From: a bacterium
GTDB taxonomy: Bacteria; Bacteroidota; Ignavibacteria; Kapaibacteriales; Kapaibacteriaceae
Reading direction: 5' to 3'
Length of the DNA: 11,338 nt
NCBI GenBank assembly: GCA_020050895.1
Contig: JAGVJW010000226.1
Location: 1-11,338 of the forward strand
Position 1 is the first letter of the stretch. Each line of letters opens with the position of its first letter. The position numbers were made by a program, and so were the translations under genes. Under the pieces are notes generated by a model. That model worked only from the letters and a program-made list of their open reading frames with translations, searched no databases and had not been told where the DNA came from. This document shows, in pieces, positions 6,219 through 11,338 of this stretch.

Positions 6219-8063
6219 ATGCTCCGATTGCGACGATATGAAATACTGCTGGTGATACACACAATTTGCGTGTTTCATACCGTTTGCGGCCAAAAACAAT
6301 ATGACTCTGCCTATATGCGCGCTGGAGGGCATGGTCTCGTGTATGCAGGCGCAGGGACGTTTGTTGGCGGGTATTTGCTTTGTAACAACGGATCATACAA
6401 TTCAGCAGAACAAGGTTGTCCGGGCAATTTTGTCAAGCGCTCTTTTGATGGCGGGGTGACGTGGAAATACGACACCGTGCGTACGCCAGAACCGTCGCTT
6501 GACCAGGTTGTTCGCTTGGCGAACGGACAGTTGATTGCAGCCTCTACCTTGTTCAGAAATGGATTCAATGCCAGTGTTGATGGTGGGCAAAATTGGCAGA
6601 CATTGTCAGAGGGTACCGGTCCAGCATACTCGCCAACTGTTTGGGGCCGTAGACTCAGTCGAGACGCCACTGGCAATTTGTATTGGGTAGACACCTATGG
6701 CAGAGGATTTTGCAGCATTGATGGCGGTTTGACTTCGATAGAAATAGAAAGCTGGGACGTTGGGCAAATGGACGATTTGTACATTATCGGTCATGGCATC
6801 CTGGCCGTAAAAAGAAATTTTACAGGTGCGATTGAATTCGAGGTAATAATTACCACAAACAACGGAATCTCATGGCGGAGGTTGTGGCCCCGTAAGAACG
6901 AACACGTTAGTGCCAGACAGTGGGGAATTACACTTATTTATGATACTCTCGTAGTAGAGATTTCTACTAACGATACCGGACTCGTAGACTCGTATTTGAG
7001 ATATGACATCGATGCTGACAGTCTTGTTGAGGCTCCTGAATTAGAAATGTGTTTTTCAAATGGCAATGTGCTCGACAGTGCAGGCTTTAGTTATACCGCG
7101 CAATATTTCTTTCTCAGTGGTGGGAAACGAGGTAAGGACGATTGTGAGTATTTGATTAGGTCGGCAGAAGTACCCGATGATGATCCACGGCTCCCACCTG
7201 GTGGACTGCCGCAAAGCGCAGGGGGAATCTATGGTGTTTTCATGGACATTGAAGGCAACATTCATCCGTATGGATCTGAGATATACGTACAGGCAAATGC
7301 TCCGAGACCCATTTCAGTGCTGGATAGAATCTTGGACTGCAATCGCATAACGTATGTTCTTGGTGGTCCAAAGATGGGTTCAATCAGGCTCATTGAGAAA
7401 GCCAGTACCAATGCTGAGCTGCGATTTCGTGTTGAACTTAATAGACGGATTGCTGAAATCGAGGTCAGTAAAATCGACACAACCCGTTCAATGTCATACC
7501 AGTTGATCATTGTGGGTAACGGTATTCGGGATACTCTCATCATCGCCGATTCGACCTATAGCAGTCTTCTTTCAAAGCCAGTGATCAAGGTTATCGGCAG
7601 AAATGACAGGGTTACGGCGCTTCAGGTCGAATGGACGCAGGGTCCATTTTATTGGCTGCGAAACGGTGAAAAACTACGTACCCTTTCAGGCGACGCCGTT
7701 ATGATTTCTCCGCTGGTCGATATTTCGTCAGGAGTTTATTCAGTTGTCGCGCGCGACGCTAATGGATGCCTTGTAACCTCCGATAATGTTTCGGTGCTGA
7801 CGACTGGCTTATTTGATGAAAGCGAACAAGTAGGTGAAATAGGTATTCATAGGGATGACGGCAACAGGCTTGTGATCGAATCCAAAGCGTTGGACTTAGC
7901 AGGCTGCGTTGTCAGAGTCTACAACATGATAGGTCAGCTATTGCTCGAGCAGGAGCTTGGCGGAGGAAAGGGCAGAACATTCGAAATTGAAACACGTGCT
8001 GTTGGTCCCGTCCTGATCCGCATTGACGGTGGGGATGTACACCTTGCAAAGTTGATCCTTTGA
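6219..8063 (+). CDS. Secreted Asp-box beta-propeller protein with T9SS sorting domain
   Basis: The 614-residue protein has a signal peptide (residues 1-24, MLRLRRYEILLVIHTICVFH, cleavage likely after VCG). An N-terminal propeller-like region carries Asp-box (BNR) motifs SFDGGVTW (75-82), SVDGGQNW (119-126), SIDGG (166-170) and a degenerate TNNGISW (213-219). About 452-528 resembles an Ig-like domain (FYWLRNGEKL...SGVYSVVARDANGC). Residues 545-614 form a type A T9SS sorting domain (VVRVYNMIGQLLLEQEL...VLIRIDGGDVHLAKLIL), so the protein should be exported by Sec and then passed across the outer membrane by T9SS and anchored or released. Asp-boxes alone do not show sialidase activity; no catalytic residues are identified. 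ATG 6219 is chosen because the signal peptide starts there. Its terminator-like hairpin is at 8169-8206. Confidence 0.85.
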   Translation: MLRLRRYEILLVIHTICVFHTVCGQKQYDSAYMRAGGHGLVYAGAGTFVGGYLLCNNGSYNSAEQGCPGNFVKRSFDGGVTWKYDTVRTPEPSLDQVVRLANGQLIAASTLFRNGFNASVDGGQNWQTLSEGTGPAYSPTVWGRRLSRDATGNLYWVDTYGRGFCSIDGGLTSIEIESWDVGQMDDLYIIGHGILAVKRNFTGAIEFEVIITTNNGISWRRLWPRKNEHVSARQWGITLIYDTLVVEISTNDTGLVDSYLRYDIDADSLVEAPELEMCFSNGNVLDSAGFSYTAQYFFLSGGKRGKDDCEYLIRSAEVPDDDPRLPPGGLPQSAGGIYGVFMDIEGNIHPYGSEIYVQANAPRPISVLDRILDCNRITYVLGGPKMGSIRLIEKASTNAELRFRVELNRRIAEIEVSKIDTTRSMSYQLIIVGNGIRDTLIIADSTYSSLLSKPVIKVIGRNDRVTALQVEWTQGPFYWLRNGEKLRTLSGDAVMISPLVDISSGVYSVVARDANGCLVTSDNVSVLTTGLFDESEQVGEIGIHRDDGNRLVIESKALDLAGCVVRVYNMIGQLLLEQELGGGKGRTFEIETRAVGPVLIRIDGGDVHLAKLIL

Positions 8064-8139
8064 ACCGTCAGTTATTCCGCCAGCATAATATTTGCTCTGC
8101 ACATAAGTAAACCAATGATAACGACTTAATGCCGCTACC

Positions 8140-8160
8140 TCGAATCCCTACGGGTCCGCC
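8140..8160 (+). other. tRNA 3'-end-like sequence, possible attachment-site remnant
   Basis: CGAATCCCTACGGGTCC fits a T-loop (TCGAAT), the 3' T-stem strand (CCCTA), the 3' acceptor strand (CGGGTCC) and a G discriminator followed by CC. The matching 5' T-stem (TAGGG) and 5' acceptor (GGACCCG) are absent upstream, so it is not a complete tRNA. A terminator hairpin follows at 8169, as after many tRNA genes. A 3' tRNA tip next to its terminator is what integration of a mobile island into a tRNA gene leaves at one edge. No integrase is in the window. Confidence 0.4.
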
Positions 8161-8168
8161 CTGCATTC

Positions 8169-8206
8169 GCCCACTAAATCACAGATTTGGTGGGCTTTCT
8201 TGTTTT
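8169..8206 (+). terminator. Rho-independent terminator
   Basis: A 12-bp stem with one G-T pair (8169-8180 with 8184-8195, GCCCACTAAATC/GATTTGGTGGGC) and an ACA loop is followed by the T-rich TTTCTTGTTTT. It ends the T9SS cargo transcript and may originally have served a tRNA gene. 8064-8139 and 8207-8282 hold nothing recognised. Confidence 0.8.
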
Positions 8207-8282
8207 ATTCAATTTCATTATAAATCTCAAAGTCGAGAAACGAATAGCTATCAATGTGTTTGAAATTGTCAGTCAATATGAT

Positions 8283-8605
8283 TTAATATGACACTATGCC
8301 CCACGGATCCTGTAAAAGCGTATTGTTTGCTGCTAGCTGAAATTTATTCGTATCTGTATCGAAAAAACGGAGATTTATGACGGTGCTTCGTTAGATGTAG
8401 AATCGTTAACGATAGATGATGAAATAGAATAGGATCCATCATCTGGTGTATTATTTCACCAATAGCGGCCGGGAGAATTGTCAAAACATTGCAACGTATA
8501 CGAGTCGTCAAAGCATTTTTCGTTGTAAACACTATCGACATTTACATCTAAAATCCAAGTTCCTGTGACGCTAGAAGAACGGTCAGTCACATAGACCAAT
8601 AACAT
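8283..8605 (-). pseudogene. Unrecognised protein remnant with TGA and frameshift
   Basis: A frame from ATG 8605-8603 reads MLLVYVTDRSSSVTGTWILD, then CFDDSYTLQCFDNSPGRYW, and stops at TGA 8458-8456. The same frame then continues NNTPDDGSYSISSSIVNDST to TAA 8377-8375. From about 8385 the sense moves to another frame, INLRFFDTDTNKFQLAANNT and LLQDPWGIVSY, to TAA 8285-8283. The residue make-up looks coding in all three pieces, giving about 107 residues of one C-terminal fragment. The family is unknown; it resembles an exported protein. It starts 9 bp after the ATPase stop, so its own upstream part seems lost. Confidence 0.4.
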
Positions 8606-8614
8606 GTGGAACTC

Positions 8615-9889
8615 CTATGGACCAAGGAGATCAATTGGAACAACGCTGACACCATCCGGACGGGTATACGAATATCCACCACTAGTAATAATAATTAACG
8701 AACGTGCTTCTTTCATTCTTTTCGTGTCGATGAGAGACTGGAACTTGAGAAGATTTGAAGCTGCATCGTCGAGATATGTCTGGCCCAATTTTATTTCGAC
8801 GGCAATCCAGGAATTATTCTCACCTTCGACAATAGCATCAACTTCCAATCCTGTACCGTCGCGGTAGTAGGAAATCCCGGCATTGTTCGCCTGAGCATAT
8901 ACCAGCAGATCGCGAATAACAAGATTTTCAAATACCTGCCCAACATAAGATAAATTACTATTTAGGATACTTGCATTTGCCTTTAACGCTGCAGGGCCAA
9001 GAGAGGGATCGACGAAATAAGTTTTTGATCTGGTTCGCAATTCTTTCGAAGTGCGTAAATGTGGTCGCCAGGCAGGTATGTGTTCCAAAATCATGATGCG
9101 TAGCAACGAATCAACGTAAGCGTCAACAGTCTCCCTTGATACGCCACCATCTTCCCCTGCTGTGTCTTGCGAAATCGTGCTGATACCAACCGGTGTTCCC
9201 ACATTCCTGGCTAGCGATCGTAAGACTCTTGCAATCTTGCCTGGATCACGGGATCGACCTGTGGTTTCAAACGTTGCTAAATCAACGCGTGTGATTTCCT
9301 CGAGATAGTCCCGAACCCACGTTGCAGCATGGGAACCTGAGCTATTATGAACTAATGGCCAGCCCCCTGACATTACAAGACTCAAAACATCCTCAAATTT
9401 GAGCGAGGATTTTGCTTCAAAAATGCCACCTCCTTTTACACCCACTCCTTGAAGAAGATCGGATATCCGTACGGCCCCATTCGATATTCCAGACTCAAAT
9501 AAGGTTAGGGGGCGCATTCTGATTCGTTTGAATCTGCCTGCACCAGAATGCCTCGTTGAGTCATCCTGTGGAATTGCAGACCCGGTAAGAATAAACTGAC
9601 CTACACCTTGTCGCGCGTCAATCTCTCGTCTTACCAGATTCCATAACGCTGGCAAAACCTGCCACTCATCGAGTAATCTGGGAGTCTTGCCGGGGATTAG
9701 GATGGAGGGATGTTCGCGCAGCAGTGGCTGTTGTTCAATCTCTTGATCGACGCGGACAGCACTCCCTGAATGTTGCTCCGCAGTCATGGTTTTCCCAACC
9801 GCTCTCGGCCCCTCTACTACAAGTGCACCGATGGTCTTAAGTCCCTGATCTACAAGATTATCAGCGATTCGAGGTATGTATGTTCGCAC
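8615..9889 (-). CDS. AAA family ATPase with DUF4143 domain
   Basis: The 424-residue protein is full length for this family. It has Walker A GPRAVGKT (27-34), Walker B RLLDEWQ (71-77) and sensor-like FILTGS (99-104). A middle region has the DUF4143 layout: WVRDYLEEITRVDL, then VSRETVDAYVDSLLRIMILE. The C-terminal restriction-endonuclease-like fold keeps LEVDAIVEG (D351) and AVEIKLG (E365, K367). Such proteins are cytosolic NTPases of unknown role, common in accessory regions and sometimes proposed as selfish or defence-linked; no activity is assigned here. The start is GTG 9889-9887, giving RTYIPRIADNLV, the usual family opening. The promoter region holds the phased tandem repeats at 9904-10020, which may be its operator. 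No co-transcribed gene is seen. Confidence 0.9.
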   Translation of the reverse strand: MRTYIPRIADNLVDQGLKTIGALVVEGPRAVGKTMTAEQHSGSAVRVDQEIEQQPLLREHPSILIPGKTPRLLDEWQVLPALWNLVRREIDARQGVGQFILTGSAIPQDDSTRHSGAGRFKRIRMRPLTLFESGISNGAVRISDLLQGVGVKGGGIFEAKSSLKFEDVLSLVMSGGWPLVHNSSGSHAATWVRDYLEEITRVDLATFETTGRSRDPGKIARVLRSLARNVGTPVGISTISQDTAGEDGGVSRETVDAYVDSLLRIMILEHIPAWRPHLRTSKELRTRSKTYFVDPSLGPAALKANASILNSNLSYVGQVFENLVIRDLLVYAQANNAGISYYRDGTGLEVDAIVEGENNSWIAVEIKLGQTYLDDAASNLLKFQSLIDTKRMKEARSLIIITSGGYSYTRPDGVSVVPIDLLGP

Positions 9890-9903
9890 GACTAAACTTA
9901 CGA

Positions 9904-10020
9904 ATAACCAGCGGAATCCACATCATAAAACCAGCACTTTAGCGCATTTATACCTAATATTTTCCATTATTTATAACCAGCACTTTCGATGAAACAATAA
10001 CCAGCACTTTCCATGCAATA
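9904..10020. repeat. Five-unit 23-24 bp tandem repeat upstream of the ATPase gene
   Basis: Units start at 9904, 9927, 9950, 9973 and 9997 with core ATAACCAGCACTTTC (minus strand GAAAGTGCTGGTTAT). The units at 9973 and 9997 are exact over the core, 9927 has one difference at each edge, 9904 keeps ATAACCAGC, and 9950 is degenerate. The array ends 14 bp before the ATPase start codon. It may be an operator or iteron-like binding array; in the minus-strand frame some units also encode ESAGY. Confidence 0.75.
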
Positions 10021-10074
10021 TGGACTGGAACCGAAAAATCTGGCACTCCATTTGGTCAAACGTTGTTTCAGAAC

Positions 10075-10269
10075 CTATGCACACAGACACATGCTTTGTC
10101 GGTCCTGCATCTCTGTTTCAGGAACTGTCAGTAGCCGACCCCTGCAAACTGATTACGATGCAAACTCCTTTCGCCATCGATACATCAACTCAGCGGAAAT
10201 ATCTTCTTCCTTGGCATCTGAGCTTGCTGTTCTACCCATCCCAACCATGTGTTGTATGTATCGTTCGAA
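10075..10269 (-). pseudogene. IS3-type OrfA relic, third type
   Basis: A minus-strand frame reads FERYIQHMVGMGRTASSDAK, then EEDISAELMYRWRKEFAS, and stops at TAA 10155-10153, with GRLLTVPETEMQ continuing in frame to TAG 10077-10075. This follows the OrfA helix-turn-helix pattern (GrtaseVAkeLgIsaeLLYRWrkEFas...lTpeE.Ei). No OrfB follows and the termini are not clear. The overlapping plus-strand frame 10020-10409 looks like a shadow. 10270-10429 holds nothing convincing. Confidence 0.55.
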
Positions 10270-10429
10270 AGCTTAATGGAGAACTCGATACACACTGCAA
10301 TGTGAACACAATCTGTCTAAGTATTGGATTAGTAATAAAGGATAATGTCTGGTTTCTCTGGATTGTTTCAGATTCCTTGGCACTTTATCGTAAACACACC
10401 ATTAGCTGATCCTGCACTTGTGTTCAAAT

Positions 10430-10927
10430 TTAAAGCGTCATAAATTGTCCGTATTGAATTAACTTCGGGACCCTAACAAATGCTTCAAAAACTAGTGGTG
10501 ATCCCAGGACCTGATTCCCTAATCTAGTAATGCTAAAAACAACCTTGTTATCTAATCCGATTTCAATGTTGAACGCGAACGTGCGACTATTTGGATGTGA
10601 TGAAACGTCTTCTTTAACCAAGGCGAATGTCCCGGATCCAACATAGCTTCCACTGGAATCACATTTAAGTATTTCCAATGTCAGCATTCATCCGATACCA
10701 GTAACATCATGGTATTCACCAATATGATTTCCATCGAGTCCGTTACTTGCATCTGAAATAGCGGTTCGAATCGGAACGGTCAGATTGCTCGGGTCAACAT
10801 TGGGGCGTATTTGTGAATGGGATGTTGTATTAACCTTCATCACAGATTCATATACTCCCAGTGTCAATGAAAGACAAACAACACTTAATAGAACGAACGA
10901 TATCGAACTGAACCTTGACATAGTCAT
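10430..10927 (-). pseudogene. Exported protein gene split by one in-frame TGA
   Basis: From ATG 10927 (or ATG 10921) there is a signal-peptide-like start MSRFSSISFVLLSVVCLSLT, then IRPNVDPSNLTVPIRTAISD and GEYHDVTGIG, and TGA 10690-10688. The very next codon is ATG in the same frame and coding sense continues: MLTLEILKCDSSGSYVGSGT, then FAFNIEIGLDNKVVFSITRL, to TAA 10432-10430. Read through, it is one protein of about 165 residues, with a mature part of likely beta structure. A single substitution (for instance from TGG, CGA or AGA) explains the split. The family is unrecognised. An alternative is two separate genes, but exact in-frame abutment with no spacing makes that less likely. The IS relic at 10971-11304 lies just upstream and may have supplied or removed its promoter. 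Confidence 0.5.
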
Positions 10928-10993
10928 ACTCAACTTTCTTAGATACTGAAGGCTTGCTTGTTTCTTGAATTGACGGTGGGCTGGTCCTGCAAA

Positions 10994-11068
10994 TCAGACA
11001 TACGTCTTATTCAATTGTTGCTTACCAATGTGCCCACATTCAAATTCAGCCGGTGTGGAGCATGCGAG
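10994..11068 (-). pseudogene. IS3-family OrfB C-terminal tail
   Basis: The frame LACSTPAEFECGHIGKQQLN followed by KTYV ends at TGA 10996-10994. TPAEFE followed by about 15 basic or polar residues is the normal end of IS3 OrfB proteins (...LGYLTPAEFE). Immediately upstream the preceding residues (NARMLHTG) are in another frame, so it is also frameshifted. Confidence 0.55.
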
Positions 11069-11089
11069 CGTTGAACCGGTTGGCGGGGC

Positions 11090-11172
11090 GGAGTGAGTTG
11101 CAATACACCTTCAAGGGGCACGGTGAATTGCACCCCACCGCTTCTCCGCAGCCTCTCTCCTCTCACCTCAAT
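11090..11172. repeat. Degenerate GC-rich repeat related to 2119-2205
   Basis: GAGTGAGTTGCA (inverse of the TGCAACTCAC element at 2119 and 2167), then GGTGAATTGCACCCCACC and GCCTCTCTCCTCTCACCTC, resemble the two-unit repeat at the Rhs breakpoint but without its clean hairpins. It lies inside the IS relic at 10971-11304. Confidence 0.35.
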
Positions 11173-11338
11173 CCAACTGGTACGACAGAATTTGTCTTCA
11201 TCATTTAGTTGAATGTCAGATGGAGTGCTGGGTTGGGTTCAATACATCTGTAAAATACATTCGACAACGACCAGGGCTGGATCTTGCGGGACCAGCCAAG
11301 GTCAACCAAAACGGAATATGCGGTCAATCATCTGGTGA

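Larger units (their letters stand above)
10971..11304 (-). mobile_element. Internally deleted IS relic with both ends
   Basis: TGACGGTGGGCTGGTCCTGC read inward from 10971 (plus) pairs with TGACCTTGGCTGGTCCCGCA read inward from 11304 (minus), a good terminal inverted repeat pair. Next to the lower end is the tail of an IS3-type OrfB (10994-11068). About 100 bp inside the upper end an ATG (11204) starts MMKTNSVVPVG, possibly the OrfA N-terminus. About 1 kb of the expected transposase is missing and GC-rich repeat sequence fills the middle. It could be moved only by a related transposase in trans. No target duplication is seen. Confidence 0.5.

Noticed and set aside
5832..6332. 166-residue minus-strand frame
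   Set aside because: Only its last 14 residues are real (the OrfA N-terminus up to its amber codon); the rest is antisense to T9SS genes.
8085..8160. Complete tRNA gene
   Set aside because: Only the 3' T-loop and acceptor strand are present; the 5' acceptor, D arm and anticodon arm cannot be found upstream.
9904..10020. CRISPR array
   Set aside because: The units are contiguous 23-24 bp tandem repeats without unique spacers, several are degenerate, and there is no cas gene.
10020..10409. 129-residue plus-strand frame
   Set aside because: It is antisense to the OrfA helix-turn-helix relic and has an unlikely composition rich in Cys, Trp and His.
68..11068. Stop-codon reassignment (TAA/TAG as Gln or TGA as Trp/Arg) to explain the many in-frame stops
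   Set aside because: TAA, TAG and TGA all occur as internal stops and all three also end the intact genes here (TAG for the ATPase, TGA for the T9SS protein), and frameshifts occur too. Gene decay explains it better.
11214..11325. Minus-strand frame with VDLGWSRKIQPWSLSN resembling the IS3 DDE core
   Set aside because: This stretch is better explained as an IS terminal inverted repeat matching 10971-10996, and the resemblance needs an extra residue and does not continue.
11220..11338. Open plus-strand frame MECWVGFNTSVKYIRQRPGL running off the window
   Set aside because: It is short, has no recognisable family, and overlaps the IS relic end on the other strand.

Overview
The window looks like an accessory, gene-decay region from a member of the FCB group (Bacteroidota, or the Chlorobiota/Ignavibacteriota/Kapabacteria lineages). 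The main clue is two C-terminal domains of the type IX secretion (T9SS) sorting type, one on an intact 614-residue Asp-box protein (6219-8063) and one on a broken neighbour (5943-6205). Base composition is moderate, and long stretches hold only gene relics. No housekeeping gene and no complete RNA gene is seen.

Layout. (1) 68-3130, minus strand: a degraded Rhs/polymorphic-toxin locus. It holds one Rhs core fragment (1731-2123) leading into a broken toxin tail (1394-1730) and an immunity-like gene (1020-1388). Two further displaced toxin tails follow the same pattern: 2888-3019 with an intact immunity-like gene (2408-2884), and 392-520 with a frameshifted immunity-like gene (68-390). (2) 3128-5942: two different IS3-family elements, one truncated (3128-3527) and one almost full length but killed by nonsense codons (4683-5942). 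They flank an unrecognised exported protein gene (3531-4613). (3) 5943-8206, plus strand: a T9SS tail cut off by the second IS, the intact T9SS cargo gene, then what looks like a tRNA 3' end with a rho-independent terminator, a possible edge of an integrated island. (4) 8283-10020, minus strand: a hidden pseudogene and an intact AAA ATPase of the DUF4143 type preceded by a phased 23-24 bp tandem repeat. (5) 10075-11304: a third IS3 OrfA relic, an exported-protein gene split by one TGA, and an IS relic reduced to its two ends.

How it fits together. The Rhs region is a store of toxin tips and immunity genes typical of contact-dependent competition loci, but no full-length Rhs protein remains, so only immunity could still act. 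At least ten separate disabling changes (TAA, TAG and TGA nonsense codons and single-base frameshifts) occur in recognisable genes. The genes that look intact are the two immunity-like genes, the 360-residue exported protein, the T9SS cargo protein and the ATPase. All functional names come from reading the sequence and recalling families; no search was run.
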